A stretch of DNA of 64,000 bases. Source: Bacteroidetes bacterium MED-G13. GTDB lineage: Bacteria; Bacteroidota; Bacteroidia; Flavobacteriales; Flavobacteriaceae. Numbering within the stretch: the first letter of the stretch is position 1; each line of letters opens with the position of its first letter. A program made the translations under genes and the position numbers. Positions 19,057 through 30,399 of this stretch are shown piece after piece. The stretch lies in the NCBI GenBank assembly GCA_002457735.1, contig NTKO01000002.1, forward strand, positions 35,433 through 99,432, in the 5' to 3' direction. The notes under the pieces are model-generated. The model ran no database searches and was not told where the DNA came from. It saw nothing but the letters and a program-made list of their open reading frames with translations.

Positions 19057-20214
19057 ATAAACGTCAAGCTATTTGATTATATCATAGTTGGTGGTGGTCT
19101 CTCGGGACTTCATTTATCTTATTTCTTAATAAAAGATAAATATTTTAAGAATCACTCAATTTTAATTTTAGAAAAGGATAAACCCAAAAATAAAGACCAT
19201 TACTTTTCATACTGGGAATCAGGTCATGGTAATTGGGATTCTATTTTAAAAAATAAATGGAATAAAGGGGAATTTTTTTCTAAACTTGGAAAAATTCAAA
19301 TGGATTTTTCAAATTACAACTATAAAACCTTAAGCTCACTTAAGTTTAGAAAATTTGTAATTGAAAGTGTAAATAAACAAAGAAAATTTAAATTCATAAA
19401 TGATGTAGTCTTAAATATTCGAGAAGAAAAGAATAAAGTTATAGTTGTAGGAAATAAAAAAAATTATTTAGCAAAGCATGTTTTCGATTCTAGGTTATCT
19501 GAAAAAAATTTTAATGAGATTAAACATCACACATATCTAAAACAACATTTTGTTGGATGGGTTATAAAAACAAATAAAAAAATATTTAACAAAAATTCAT
19601 TTGTTTTTATGGACTATCGAATTAGGGATAAAAAAAGTACAGCATTTACATATGTTTTACCCTTTAAAAAGGACGAAGCTTTAATCGAGCATACTTATTT
19701 TTCTAAAAATGAATGCGATAAAAAAGTTTATGAAAAATATATTATTGAATATTTGAAAAAATATTATAGTGACACAAGTTATGAGATAATAAAATCTGAA
19801 TTTGGAACAATCCCAATGACAACATATCCTTTTTATAAAAAGTCAACAAAAAATATTACTAAAATTGGAACTGTAGGCGGTTGGGTAAAAGCTTCAACAG
19901 GATATTCATTTAAAAATTGCGAAAAATATTCTTTAAAAATTATTGACAACATAAAAAAGGGAAAAGCTTTAAGAATAATTCCAAAAAAAAGATACTATTT
20001 TTTAGATAAAATTCTTTTAGGAGTTCTCTCTAAATATAACAATAGAGGAGAAACTATATTCTATAGATTGATAAAAAGAAATTCTACAAAAAAAATATTA
20101 CAATTTTTAGATGAAGAGAGTAAACCATTAGATATTTTAAAAATAATCTTCTCCATGCGATCAATACACTTTATTTTAATTTTTTTCAAAAGCTTGTTTA
20201 AGAAAGCTCTATAA
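19057..20214 (+). CDS. crtY: Lycopene beta-cyclase; start codon non-canonical or unresolved
   Basis: The frame of ORF 19300-20214 extends upstream with [49 protein letters not shown]; downstream [27 protein letters not shown]. The frame opens after TAA at 19024 and has no ATG/GTG/TTG before the FAD motif; ATA 19057 used as a nominal start. Confidence 0.85.
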   Translation: MNVKLFDYIIVGGGLSGLHLSYFLIKDKYFKNHSILILEKDKPKNKDHYFSYWESGHGNWDSILKNKWNKGEFFSKLGKIQMDFSNYNYKTLSSLKFRKFVIESVNKQRKFKFINDVVLNIREEKNKVIVVGNKKNYLAKHVFDSRLSEKNFNEIKHHTYLKQHFVGWVIKTNKKIFNKNSFVFMDYRIRDKKSTAFTYVLPFKKDEALIEHTYFSKNECDKKVYEKYIIEYLKKYYSDTSYEIIKSEFGTIPMTTYPFYKKSTKNITKIGTVGGWVKASTGYSFKNCEKYSLKIIDNIKKGKALRIIPKKRYYFLDKILLGVLSKYNNRGETIFYRLIKRNSTKKILQFLDEESKPLDILKIIFSMRSIHFILIFFKSLFKKAL

Positions 20215-22467
20215 ATTCTCTTTTTTTATAAGATTTAATGCTGATCCCTCATCATACCACTTAATTTGTGACTGGTTGTACGTATGATTTAAATTAACAA
20301 TATCAATTGTACCATCTGAGTGCTTAAGTTCAATAGTTAATTGTTTTGAAGGAAAAAATTTATCAAGGTCTAAAAAACTTATAAGATCTTCTTCTTGAAC
20401 CAGGTCATAGTCAGATTCATTTTGAAAAGTTAGCGCTAACATTCCTTGTTTTTTTAAATTTGTTTCGTGAATTCTAGCAAAAGATTTTACAATAACAGCA
20501 CAAACTCCAAGATGTCTTGGCTCCATAGCAGCATGTTCTCTTGATGATCCTTCACCATAATTATGATCTCCAACAACAATTGTTCTGATATTATTTGCTT
20601 TGTAATCTCTTTGAGTATCAGGAACACCACCATAATCACCAGTAAGGTGATTTTTAATGAAATTAGTTTTCATATTAAAACTATTAACTGCTCCAATTAA
20701 ACAATTATTAGAAATATTATCTAAATGACCTCGATATCTTAACCAAGGACCAGCCATTGATATGTGATCCGTTGTACATTTCCCGTGAGCTTTAATAAGT
20801 AGTCTAGCATCATTAATTTTTCTACCAACTGGTTTAAAAGGGTCTAATAATTGTAATCTGTCAGATTTTGGATTTACTGAAATATTTACGTCATTACCAT
20901 CATCTTTTGGCTCAATATAGCCTGAATCCTTACAATCAAAACCGTTAGATGGAAGCTCTACTCCTACAGGTGGATCTAAAGTTACCTCTTGACCATTTTG
21001 ATTTGTTAGAGTATCCTTTGTTGGGTCAAAATCTAATTTGCCAGCTATTGCTATCGCAGCTACAATTTCTGGAGATCCAACAAATGCATGAGTATTTGGA
21101 TTTCCGTCTGCTCTTTTTGAAAAATTTCTGTTAAATGAATGAACAATAGTGTTTTTTTCTTGACCCTTTAAATCACTTCGATCCCATTGGCCAATACAAG
21201 GACCACATGCATTTGTAAAAATAGTTGCATTTAGGTCTTCAAAAATTTTAAGAATACCATCTCTCTCAGCGGTATATCTAACCTGCTCAGAACCAGGGTT
21301 TATTCCAAAATCAGATTTTGTAATTAATTTTTTTTCAATGGCCTGTTTCGCAATTGATGCAGCTCTTGTTAAATCCTCGTAAGAGGAATTCGTACAAGAA
21401 CCTATCAGCCCCCAATCAACTTTTAATGGCCAATTATTTTCTCTTGCCTTGTCTCCAATCTCAGAAACTGGAGTAGCTAAATCAGGTGTAAAAGGACCGT
21501 TGAGGTGTGGTTTGAGATTAGTAAGATTAATTTCAATTACCTGATCAAAATATTTATTGGGAGAATCATAAACTTCTGAATCAGCAGTCAAATATTCTTT
21601 TATTTTATTTGCTTCATGCGCAACATCAATACGGCCAGTTGCTTTAAGATATCTTTCCATAGATTCATCATATCCAAAAGTAGATGTGGTCGCGCCCACC
21701 TCTGCACCCATATTACATATGGTTCCTTTACCTGTGCAAGAAAGTGCTTTGGCTCCAGGACCAAAATACTCAATTATACAACCTGTACCCCCTTTGACGG
21801 TAAGAATACCTGCAACTTTTAATATAACATCTTTTGCAGATGTCCATCCGTTTAATTCACCTGTTAACTTAACCCCTATAATTTTGGGAAATTTTAATTC
21901 CCATGGCATACCTGCCATAACATCAACAGCATCAGCGCCTCCTACTCCAATTGCTATCATTCCCAATCCACCAGCATTTACTGTATGAGAATCGGTTCCA
22001 ATCATCATTCCACCAGGAAAAGCATAGTTTTCTAAAACTACCTGATGTATTATACCAGCACCTGGTTTCCAAAAACCAATACCATACTTATTGGATACAT
22101 CTTTCAAAAAATCAAATACTTCACTACTAACTTTATTTGCATGTTGTAAATCTTTTTTTGCTCCGATTTTTGCTTGAATTAAGTGATCACAGTGAACAGT
22201 AGTAGGTACAGCTACTCTGGGCTTACCAGCCTGCATAAACTGAAGCAAAGCCATCTGAGCAGTAGCATCTTGACAAGCGATTCTGTCAGGCTTAAAATCA
22301 ACGTAATCAACTGATCTTTTAAATTCAACTATTTGGTTACTCCACAGGTGAGAATACAAAATTTTCTCAGAAAGTGTAAGTGGCTTTTCTATTAACTTTT
22401 TAGCTTCATCAACTTTCTTTACAATTCTTGAATAAACTTCTTTTATTACATTAAAATCAAAAGCCAT
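20209..22467 (-). CDS. Aconitate hydratase
   Basis: [71 protein letters not shown]. Confidence 0.96.
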   Translation of the reverse strand: MAFDFNVIKEVYSRIVKKVDEAKKLIEKPLTLSEKILYSHLWSNQIVEFKRSVDYVDFKPDRIACQDATAQMALLQFMQAGKPRVAVPTTVHCDHLIQAKIGAKKDLQHANKVSSEVFDFLKDVSNKYGIGFWKPGAGIIHQVVLENYAFPGGMMIGTDSHTVNAGGLGMIAIGVGGADAVDVMAGMPWELKFPKIIGVKLTGELNGWTSAKDVILKVAGILTVKGGTGCIIEYFGPGAKALSCTGKGTICNMGAEVGATTSTFGYDESMERYLKATGRIDVAHEANKIKEYLTADSEVYDSPNKYFDQVIEINLTNLKPHLNGPFTPDLATPVSEIGDKARENNWPLKVDWGLIGSCTNSSYEDLTRAASIAKQAIEKKLITKSDFGINPGSEQVRYTAERDGILKIFEDLNATIFTNACGPCIGQWDRSDLKGQEKNTIVHSFNRNFSKRADGNPNTHAFVGSPEIVAAIAIAGKLDFDPTKDTLTNQNGQEVTLDPPVGVELPSNGFDCKDSGYIEPKDDGNDVNISVNPKSDRLQLLDPFKPVGRKINDARLLIKAHGKCTTDHISMAGPWLRYRGHLDNISNNCLIGAVNSFNMKTNFIKNHLTGDYGGVPDTQRDYKANNIRTIVVGDHNYGEGSSREHAAMEPRHLGVCAVIVKSFARIHETNLKKQGMLALTFQNESDYDLVQEEDLISFLDLDKFFPSKQLTIELKHSDGTIDIVNLNHTYNQSQIKWYDEGSALNLIKKENL

Positions 22468-22497
22468 TTATTATTACTTTAGGTTAGTTAACTATGA

Positions 22498-22505
22498 CAA
22501 AATTA
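22498..22505 (-). promoter_or_regulatory. Putative -7 element (TAATTTTG) for the aconitase gene
   Basis: Plus-strand CAAAATTA, 31 bp upstream of the minus-strand start. Confidence 0.35.
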
Positions 22506-22540
22506 AAAAAATTTGAGCAGTAAAATTGAAAAAATAAGTG

Positions 22541-23920
22541 CTAATTCTTTAGCCAATTACTAAAAAATTCACAATCCTTAAAATCATTACTTATCTTAAT
22601 ATATGTGTCATTTATTTTTTTTGCTTGCCAATTTTCAATCTCTTTTAGTTGTTTATTCTGGAGAGCCAGTTTTTGGATCTTTATATAATCTTTAGAAAAA
22701 TCGGCAACATGCTCATCATATCGATTAGAAACAGTTAAAATTTTGAATTTAATTCTATTTATTCTGTCTTCATCTTGAAATACTGAGCTAATCTCTCTTT
22801 CTTTTAAATTTGCAATCTGAGAATATAATTCAGGATCCATTTTAGTTAATTCAAAACTATAATCTTGGGTCTCTGGATTAATCAGCAAACCCCCATCATT
22901 TTTTGTTTCAACTTCATCACTAGCCTCTCTTGCTGCGTCAGAAAAGGATATTTCATCCGTTAAAATCTTTTCTCTTATTGAATTTATTCTTTCTTTGGCT
23001 TGATCTATCTCCTTTTTACTGATTTCAGGTCTTAATAAAATATGTCTAACATCGTATTCCTGACCTCTAATTTTTTCTAAAAAAATGATATGATAGCCTG
23101 CTTCTGTTTCGAAGGGGTCTGAAATTTCTCCTTCAGAAAGAGAAAATGCAACTTCATTGAATTCACGCATCATTTGAGATGTTTTTCTATTAATTGAATA
23201 CTTACCACCCTTACCTCTAGATCCTGGATCTTGACTATATAAAACGGCTTTAGAGATAAAGCTTGCCCCATTATCAATTACATCAGCCTTAAACTCTTCT
23301 AATTTACTTATTACTTTATCTTTTTCTTTTTGAGATACTTTTGGATATACCACAATTTGAGACACTCTAAGCTCGGTTCCAAATACAGGCCTCTCATTCT
23401 TTGGAATTAAATTAAAAAACTGTCTGACTTCTTCGGGTGTTATTTCTATTTCATCAATGATTGATTGTTGCATTCTCTTTGAGAGCTCAGCACTTCTATT
23501 TAATTCAATCATTTCCGACCTCAAATCTTGTTCTGAATCTTTTTTATAATAATCTAATAATTTCTCCATTGAACCGATTTGATTTGCAATAGCGTTTATT
23601 TGTTGATCAACAAAGGAATTTATTTCCTGCTGATCAACTTCAATACTGTCTTGGATGGCGTGGTGCTGATACAACTTATCTTCTAAAAGCTTTCCAAAGA
23701 CCTGACACTCATTAATATTATCCATTGAAATTCCAGAAACTTTCAGCTGAGTATATTGTTTTTGGATATCGGATGATAAAATTAAAAAATCTCCTACCAC
23801 CGCAGCTACTCCATCAATTTTTTCTCTTTGTTGGGCCTCTAGGGAGAAAGAAGAGACTATAAATAAAAGAAATATTGTTAATAAATTAAAAAATCTCAAG
23901 TTCATTATTTTGTATTGCAT
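22541..23920 (-). CDS. SurA-like peptidylprolyl isomerase (two parvulin domains)
   Basis: REKIDGVAAVVGDFLILSSDIQKQ N-terminal SurA motif; parvulin motifs LRVSQIVVYP..DPGSRGKGGKYSI and YDVRHILLRPEIS. Likely start at MNLRFF. Confidence 0.88.
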   Translation of the reverse strand: MQYKIMNLRFFNLLTIFLLFIVSSFSLEAQQREKIDGVAAVVGDFLILSSDIQKQYTQLKVSGISMDNINECQVFGKLLEDKLYQHHAIQDSIEVDQQEINSFVDQQINAIANQIGSMEKLLDYYKKDSEQDLRSEMIELNRSAELSKRMQQSIIDEIEITPEEVRQFFNLIPKNERPVFGTELRVSQIVVYPKVSQKEKDKVISKLEEFKADVIDNGASFISKAVLYSQDPGSRGKGGKYSINRKTSQMMREFNEVAFSLSEGEISDPFETEAGYHIIFLEKIRGQEYDVRHILLRPEISKKEIDQAKERINSIREKILTDEISFSDAAREASDEVETKNDGGLLINPETQDYSFELTKMDPELYSQIANLKEREISSVFQDEDRINRIKFKILTVSNRYDEHVADFSKDYIKIQKLALQNKQLKEIENWQAKKINDTYIKISNDFKDCEFFSNWLKN

Positions 23921-24722
23921 TTTTTATAAGATCAGCTTTAATCAATTGTGTTAATTTTTTTTTTCTCTGATTAATTGACATGTATTCAAGAGTTGGAAAA
24001 ACATAATCAACTGGTGAATAACTGCCAATTTTTTTGAAGTCAAGAACTTTAATTATATATAAATTTAAAGAATCTTTACTTTGTAAAAAAGAATAATTTT
24101 TTAAAGATTTTAATTTTTGTTTGTTTAAAAATGAAAATATTTTTTTTAAATCCTTTTCAGCTATCCAACTTTTTGTATCATATGAATAATCTATAAACCT
24201 GTAGGAAATTGAATCAAGAAATTTCTGATTATTTTTAAAATTTCTTAGTTTGTTTCTCACATCACCAATATCAGAAAAATCTTTTGGTACTTTCAAATAT
24301 GCAAGTTTAAATATATTATCTTTTAATTTAAACAAGTCAATGTTTTTTTTATACAAGTTTTCAATTTCAGTTGTATCAATTTCTAAATTAATTGAAGAAT
24401 TTATTAAAGCATCTAAATATGCTGTTGAATATAACTCAGATTTATAATTTTTAACCAGTTTTTCTAAAGAATTAAGATCTTGTATAGTAAGATTTAATTT
24501 TGCTTTTTCGATAAGAATCTTGTTTACAGCCCATTCATTAATAAGTTTATTAATGATTATTATTGAATCTTTATAGTTGGTCTTATTAAATAATTCAGTT
24601 AGTTGGCTTTTCTTAAGAATTTGATCCTTAAACTTTGCAATGTTTTGTGAATTATCTTCATTGAAATCACTACATGAAAATAAAACTAAAACTAAATAAA
24701 TATTAAATTTTATCTTTAACAA
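23886..24722 (-). CDS. SurA-N-like lipoprotein without an obvious parvulin domain
   Basis: Short lipoprotein signal (NIYLVLVLFSC), alpha-helical body, lies between two parvulin genes. Confidence 0.5.
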   Translation of the reverse strand: MLKIKFNIYLVLVLFSCSDFNEDNSQNIAKFKDQILKKSQLTELFNKTNYKDSIIIINKLINEWAVNKILIEKAKLNLTIQDLNSLEKLVKNYKSELYSTAYLDALINSSINLEIDTTEIENLYKKNIDLFKLKDNIFKLAYLKVPKDFSDIGDVRNKLRNFKNNQKFLDSISYRFIDYSYDTKSWIAEKDLKKIFSFLNKQKLKSLKNYSFLQSKDSLNLYIIKVLDFKKIGSYSPVDYVFPTLEYMSINQRKKKLTQLIKADLIKNAIQNNELEIF

Positions 24723-24728
24723 CTAATT

Positions 24729-26363
24729 TTATTTATACATTTTTTTTAATCTTCTCATAGCTTTTGAATAAAGAACAATAGAATTTGTTTTTCTTAAATT
24801 TTCAATCCAATTATTTTCCACTTTTTTTTGATAATCGGCAATTATTTTACCTCTATTGGTTTCAAAGGAATCGTATTTATCAATATTTTTGATATAGTAT
24901 TCTCTAAGTACAATTGAATCTTTTTCACCAATTGACCAAACTTTTTCTTGCATAATATTAAACATCAGCAGTCCTTCTCTGTACTCTGTTAAAATATTAT
25001 TATATTCACTATTTTCTCTTTCTAAATCTTTCTTGTATTCTTCAAGTAATATATCTCTATAAAATCTTGAAAAAAGGTTATTTGCTACTTGTTCAAAATC
25101 TTTACTTGAAATGAAACTTTGATTTTTTTCAACATACTGAAGAAAATCTTTTTTAAATATAGTTTTCTGATTTATTACAAATAATGGTTCGTGAAATTTG
25201 AGATCATTGTAATTTATCTTCCACTTATTTTTAGTTATTGAGTCGTTTAATAATGGAATAATAAATTTATAATCAATGTTCTCCGTTGATAAATTATATT
25301 TATCATCTAAAAATTGATTAAAAGAATTAGATATATATTCATTTCTTGCACCTCTTCTTATCTTACTTAGAATAGATGGTTTTAATTCGTCAAAACTTTT
25401 AATTTCATTTCTTGATAATAACTTTATGATATGCCAGCCAAACTTGGTTTCAATGGGATTAGAAATGTCTCCAATATTCTTTAAAGAAAATGCAGCGTTT
25501 TCAAAAGGAATTGAGTTTATTTGACCAGATGAAAATTTATTTAGCACACCACCTCTTGCAGCAGACCTTTTATCTTGAGAATATAATTTAGCCATTGATT
25601 CGAAAGATGAACCTTTATTTATTGAATCGAGTATTTTGGTAATTTTTTCTTTTGAGTTTGAGCTTTTTTTATAAATCATGATATGGGCTACTGAAATCTC
25701 TCCCAAAGATTCTCTTTTATCAGTTACTTTTAAGATATGAAAACCAAATTTAGTTTTGAAAGGCCTTGAAACTTTACCAACCTCAGTATTATATGCAATA
25801 TTTTCAAATTCATATATCATTTTGAATGCTGAAAAGTAACCAAGATCTTCAATAATTAACTGTTTATCAGAATTATGTTCCTTATTAAATATTTCAATAT
25901 TTTTTTCCAAAAAGGGTAGTCGTAAATTTGATAATCTGTTGTAAATTTCAGAGGAATCATTGGTTTGATCATTATTTCTGATTAAAATATGTGAAACTTG
26001 AACTTCATTTCTGGTTCTCTCATAGGCCTCTTCTACTAATCTTTCTTGTGACTCGCTATCAGTCAAATAACCCTTTAATAATTGATTTTTATATTTTTTA
26101 TATTCTTTTTGATAATCTTCATTTTTGTCATACCCCAAATCATAAGCTTCTGCTAACTTTAGTTTATAATTAATGAAAAGTTCTAAATAACTCATATAAT
26201 CATTTTCCTTACTATCTTCAACTAAATCAATATTCTTGTTGTAAACTCTATTAAATTCACCTAGTGTGGTTTCAATATCATTTATTTTAAATAAAACTAA
26301 ATCTTTTTCATTTTGTGAATAAAAAATTGAAGTAAATAAAAGAAAAACTAAAAGTCTTTTCAT
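24729..26363 (-). CDS. PpiC/parvulin-type peptidylprolyl isomerase
   Basis: VQVSHILIRNNDQTND..VSRPFKTKFGFHILKVTDKR and ISVAHIMIYKK..ARGGVLNKFSSGQ..ETKFGWHIIKL (two parvulin repeats). Confidence 0.9.
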   Translation of the reverse strand: MKRLLVFLLFTSIFYSQNEKDLVLFKINDIETTLGEFNRVYNKNIDLVEDSKENDYMSYLELFINYKLKLAEAYDLGYDKNEDYQKEYKKYKNQLLKGYLTDSESQERLVEEAYERTRNEVQVSHILIRNNDQTNDSSEIYNRLSNLRLPFLEKNIEIFNKEHNSDKQLIIEDLGYFSAFKMIYEFENIAYNTEVGKVSRPFKTKFGFHILKVTDKRESLGEISVAHIMIYKKSSNSKEKITKILDSINKGSSFESMAKLYSQDKRSAARGGVLNKFSSGQINSIPFENAAFSLKNIGDISNPIETKFGWHIIKLLSRNEIKSFDELKPSILSKIRRGARNEYISNSFNQFLDDKYNLSTENIDYKFIIPLLNDSITKNKWKINYNDLKFHEPLFVINQKTIFKKDFLQYVEKNQSFISSKDFEQVANNLFSRFYRDILLEEYKKDLERENSEYNNILTEYREGLLMFNIMQEKVWSIGEKDSIVLREYYIKNIDKYDSFETNRGKIIADYQKKVENNWIENLRKTNSIVLYSKAMRRLKKMYK

Positions 26364-26377
26364 AATTAAAGTAATTT

Positions 26378-27847
26378 TTATCTAGAATAATTTGGAGCTT
26401 CTTTTGTTATTTTGACTCCATGTGGATGACTCTCAATTATTCCTGAGTTTGTAATCCTTACAAATTTAGATTTTGTTTGAAGCTGTGAAATATTTTTACA
26501 GCCACAATATCCCATACCGGCTTGAAGTCCACCTATAAATTGGTTAATACTTTCTACCAAATCACCTTTATATGGAACTCTTCCCACAATACCCTCGGGA
26601 ACCAGCTTCTTAATATCATTTTGAAGGTCTTGAAAATACCTATCTTTACTACCCTTTTTCATAGCTTCAATTGAGCCCATTCCTCTGTAGGATTTAAATT
26701 TTCTACCTTCATAAATTATTGTTTCACCGGGTGATTCTTTTGTGCCTGCAAGCATTGAACCTAACATAACGCAAGATGCACCTGCAGCAATAGCTTTAAC
26801 TATGTCTCCTGTATATTTAACCCCTCCATCAGCTATTACTGGAATTTTATTTTTTACTGCGCTGCAAACATCCATTATAGCTGATAATTGTGGCACTCCT
26901 ACTCCAGCAACAACTCTTGTTGTACAAATTGAACCAGGACCAATTCCTACTTTTATTCCATCTGCTCCGTTTTTTATTAAAAAACTAGCTGCTGCTGCAG
27001 TTGCTACATTACCTACAACAATATCTGTTTCGGGATATATTTTTTTTAATTCTTTTAAAAGATCAACAACTCTTTTTGTATGACCGTGAGCTGTATCAAT
27101 TACAATTGCATCAACACCTGAGCTAATTAATGCTTTAGCTCTCTCTGTTGAGTTTGAAGTTACACCAATTGCAGCAGCAACCATTAGCCTGCCATACTTA
27201 TCTTTGTTGGCAATTGGCTTTAGCTTTAGCTTTGTAATATCACTAAAGGTAATTAAACCAACTAATTTATTCGTTTTTGTTACAACAGGTAATTTCTCAA
27301 TTTTATTCTCTTGGAGAATGATTTCTGCTTCTTGAAGTGATGTTCCTTGACCAACAGTGATTAATTTTTTTTGGGTCATGACTTCTGTTATTTTTCTGTC
27401 GTATCTTTTTTCAAATCTTAAATCTCTGTTCGTTACAATACCATTTAAGTACCCGTCAGAATCAATGATAGGAATACCCCCAATTCTATTTTCTTTCATG
27501 CTTTTTTTTGCATCTTCGACTGTCGAGGTAAGAGGAAGAGTGACAGGATCTATTATCATACCACTTTCAGCACGTTTTACTCTTCTAATTTTTTCAGCTT
27601 GCTTTTTAATGGACATATTCTTATGAATAACTCCAATTCCACCCTCCTGAGCGATTGAAATCGCCATTCTACTTTCGGTTACGGTATCCATTGCTGCTGA
27701 AATAATTGGAATATTCAAAGGGATATTTCGTGAAAACATTGATTTTATGTTTGCCTCATGTGGAATTATCTCAGAATAATCAGGAATCAGTAAAACATCA
27801 TCATATGTTAATGATTCAGAAAGTATTTTTTTTGAAGTTTTACTCAT
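26378..27847 (-). CDS. guaB: Inosine-5'-monophosphate dehydrogenase
   Basis: [15 protein letters not shown], two CBS domains, [33 protein letters not shown]. Confidence 0.98.
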   Translation of the reverse strand: MSKTSKKILSESLTYDDVLLIPDYSEIIPHEANIKSMFSRNIPLNIPIISAAMDTVTESRMAISIAQEGGIGVIHKNMSIKKQAEKIRRVKRAESGMIIDPVTLPLTSTVEDAKKSMKENRIGGIPIIDSDGYLNGIVTNRDLRFEKRYDRKITEVMTQKKLITVGQGTSLQEAEIILQENKIEKLPVVTKTNKLVGLITFSDITKLKLKPIANKDKYGRLMVAAAIGVTSNSTERAKALISSGVDAIVIDTAHGHTKRVVDLLKELKKIYPETDIVVGNVATAAAASFLIKNGADGIKVGIGPGSICTTRVVAGVGVPQLSAIMDVCSAVKNKIPVIADGGVKYTGDIVKAIAAGASCVMLGSMLAGTKESPGETIIYEGRKFKSYRGMGSIEAMKKGSKDRYFQDLQNDIKKLVPEGIVGRVPYKGDLVESINQFIGGLQAGMGYCGCKNISQLQTKSKFVRITNSGIIESHPHGVKITKEAPNYSR

Positions 27848-27870
27848 GCAACTATGAAATTAATTGCATG

Positions 27871-27878
27871 CAAATATA
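27871..27878 (-). promoter_or_regulatory. Putative -7 element (TATATTTG) for guaB
   Basis: Plus-strand CAAATATA, 24 bp upstream of the guaB start. Confidence 0.35.
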
Positions 27879-27935
27879 AGATTTAATAGTAAACTTTTAC
27901 ATTTAATAGATATAAATTATCGCAAATAAATATTA

Positions 27936-28559
27936 TCAAACAAATAATATTAATAGTGCGATTAAAAATAGAATAACTGGACTTAAGTAACTTTTTATTG
28001 AAGTAAAGAGGTAATTTGATTCTAAATACATAGAAATATACTTTGATATAAAAATTATTATTGAAAAAACAACAAATGTTGAAATAATAAAAATTAAGCC
28101 CAGAATTAGTATTTGTAAATTAAAACTTATCTCGTTTGAAAAGATGAAATTCGGAAAAAAAATACTAAAGAATAAAAATACCTTGGGGTTTAAAACATTC
28201 ATTAAAAAACCAGTTTTATAAAAATTTATTTTTTGATTTTTTTTTAAACCTTCCTTGTTGTCAATATTTTTGAATAGTAGTTTGATTGAAAGAAAAATCA
28301 AGTAGACAAATCCAATAATTTTAATAAAATCTAAAACTAAGGGTACTTTATCAATTATTAAGTTTAAGCCAATAATCAACGCGAATGTATGAACTAAGCA
28401 TCCAGAAATCAAACCAAATAAAAATAAAAAGCAATGTTTTTTCTTTTCGTTTAGACTTAATGAAAATAAAAATAAATTATCAGGACCTGGAGAAAAGGCC
28501 AAGGCAATACATGAAATAAAAAAAGACACTAATTTGAAATCTGTAACTATTAAATCCAA
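27936..28559 (-). CDS. LysE/RhtB-family amino-acid exporter
   Basis: ALAFSPGPDNLFLFSLSL, multi-TM, FLMNVLNPKVFLFF. Confidence 0.88.
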   Translation of the reverse strand: MDLIVTDFKLVSFFISCIALAFSPGPDNLFLFSLSLNEKKKHCFLFLFGLISGCLVHTFALIIGLNLIIDKVPLVLDFIKIIGFVYLIFLSIKLLFKNIDNKEGLKKNQKINFYKTGFLMNVLNPKVFLFFSIFFPNFIFSNEISFNLQILILGLIFIISTFVVFSIIIFISKYISMYLESNYLFTSIKSYLSPVILFLIALLILFV

Positions 28560-28563
28560 AAAC

Positions 28564-29583
28564 TCAAATTTCTTTTAGTAGTTTCTTCTTAATTTTTTTT
28601 GCAATTACTGGGCCTTCATAAATAATTCCAGTATATAGTTGAACTAAATGAGCACCACATTTTATTTTTTCAATAGCATCTTTAGCACTCAATATTCCGC
28701 CGACACCAATTATTGGTAACTTACCCTCTGTTTTTTTTGAAATGTAAGAGATTATTTGATTACTTTTCTTTTGTAATGGAGCACCACTTAGACCACCTGA
28801 TTCGTTTTTACTTTTAGAATCTAGTTTTGGGAAGTTTACAGTTGTGTTTGTAGCAACTATACCATCAATTTTGCAACCTTCAATTATCTGTAATAATTCA
28901 TCGATTTTATTTTTTTCAAGATCAGGTGAAATTTTTATAAGAATAGGCTTGTATTTATTTCTTTTTGATCTCTCAATATTTAAATCTTTGAATAAATCCT
29001 TTAAAAAATTTGGAGTTTGTAATTTACGAAGTCCTGGTGTATTTGGGGAACTAACATTTATTACAAAATAATCGATGAAATCATAAAGTTTTTTAAAACA
29101 TTTTAGATAATCTGATTTCGCTTTTGAATTAGGCGTTGATTTATTTTTACCAATATTTCCTCCAATTATTACATCGTAATTATCTTTTAGTCTTGGTAAA
29201 ATTTTTTCTAGACCTTCATTATTAAACCCCATTCGATTAATTATTGCATTATCCTTTTCTAGTCTAAATAATCTTTTTTTTGAGTTACCAATTTGAGGTT
29301 CTGGTGTTATGGTTCCTACTTCAACAAAACCAAAACCAAAACTGCTAAATTCTTTAATATGTGCCGCATTCTTATCTAATCCCGCAGCTACGCCAACTGG
29401 GTTTTTAAAATTTAATCCGAATAATTGTTTTTCAAGTTTCTGGTTTTCAAAAGATAAAAGAAAAGAAACTATAAACTTTGTTAAGGGGAATTTATAAGAT
29501 ATTTTTAAAACGGTAAATGTAAAATTATGAACACTTTCTGGGTCAAACAGAAATAAAAATGGTGATACTATCCTTTTATACAT
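28564..29583 (-). CDS. pyrD: Dihydroorotate dehydrogenase (class 2, quinone-dependent)
   Basis: NPVGVAAGLDKNA, FGFVEVGTITPEPQ, NVSSPNTPGLR, IIGVGGILSAKDA. Confidence 0.96.
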   Translation of the reverse strand: MYKRIVSPFLFLFDPESVHNFTFTVLKISYKFPLTKFIVSFLLSFENQKLEKQLFGLNFKNPVGVAAGLDKNAAHIKEFSSFGFGFVEVGTITPEPQIGNSKKRLFRLEKDNAIINRMGFNNEGLEKILPRLKDNYDVIIGGNIGKNKSTPNSKAKSDYLKCFKKLYDFIDYFVINVSSPNTPGLRKLQTPNFLKDLFKDLNIERSKRNKYKPILIKISPDLEKNKIDELLQIIEGCKIDGIVATNTTVNFPKLDSKSKNESGGLSGAPLQKKSNQIISYISKKTEGKLPIIGVGGILSAKDAIEKIKCGAHLVQLYTGIIYEGPVIAKKIKKKLLKEI

Positions 29584-29596
29584 GAATATACCAAAT

Positions 29597-29872
29597 CTAT
29601 TTATTTATTTTATTTGATGCATCCATAGAAATCATAGTACTATTAAACTTTAACTTTCCAGCAGTAGTTTCAATCATACAAGTCCCTTCCTTTACATTAA
29701 CATCATTGACTCTTCCATGCATTCCGCTTTTCATAACTACTCTATCCCCTCTTTTTAAATCTGAAATGAACTTTCTTTCACGCTTAGCCTTTCGCATTTG
29801 AGGTGCAATCATAAAAAAATATATGACAAGAATCATTAATATAAAAGGTGTGGCTTGTAGGGTTCCTTCCAT
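29597..29872 (-). CDS. yajC: Preprotein translocase subunit YajC
   Basis: YFFMIAPQMRKAKRERKFISDLKRGDRVVMKSGMHGRV. Confidence 0.92.
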   Translation of the reverse strand: MEGTLQATPFILMILVIYFFMIAPQMRKAKRERKFISDLKRGDRVVMKSGMHGRVNDVNVKEGTCMIETTAGKLKFNSTMISMDASNKINK

Positions 29873-29874
29873 AA

Positions 29875-30366
29875 TTATCTATTTACCGGGCCGGGTGCCA
29901 TAGGCACGCCAGGCTTATTAATAAATGCAGTAATTCTAACTGATTCATTTCCTGATTGAGTATTAGACTTAATCGTAACTGTTTTGGATGTTTTATTAGC
30001 ACCTTTACCATTAAATTTTACAGTGAATTTTGATGATTCTCCTGCAAGTAGAGGTGCTCTACTCCAGTCTTGTGGCACGGTGCATCCACATGTAGATTTG
30101 ATTTCACTAACCACCAATGGAGCGTCACCTGTGTTGGTGTAAGAAAATATAGTTTCTACAGGTGTACCATCATCAATAGTTCCAAAATCGTGTACTTTTT
30201 TATCAAAAGTCATAATAGGATACTTTGAGGGAGAATTATCTCTAGATGAAGCTTCGACTACATTTTCAGACTTAACTTTTGAGAACGGATCATCACCACA
30301 GCTAAAAAATAAAGAAAAAGCAAGTGTAATAAATAATATATTTTTCATGTTAAAAATTTTTTTCAA
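29875..30366 (-). CDS. DUF1573 domain lipoprotein
   Basis: Lipobox FFSCG; FDKKVHDFGTIDDGTPVETIFSYTNTGDAPLVVSEIKSTCGCTVP. Confidence 0.9.
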   Translation of the reverse strand: MKKIFNMKNILFITLAFSLFFSCGDDPFSKVKSENVVEASSRDNSPSKYPIMTFDKKVHDFGTIDDGTPVETIFSYTNTGDAPLVVSEIKSTCGCTVPQDWSRAPLLAGESSKFTVKFNGKGANKTSKTVTIKSNTQSGNESVRITAFINKPGVPMAPGPVNR

Positions 30367-30399
30367 AATTAACTAAAAAATTCATTGTCTCAAACCTAA

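Noticed and set aside
21616-21988. ORFs of 68 and 100 aa antisense to aconitase
   Set aside because: They lie wholly inside a strongly supported CDS on the other strand; low-complexity composition consistent with antisense reading.
26742-27083. 113-aa ORF antisense to guaB
   Set aside because: Antisense of the conserved IMPDH catalytic region; no recognisable motif or promoter.
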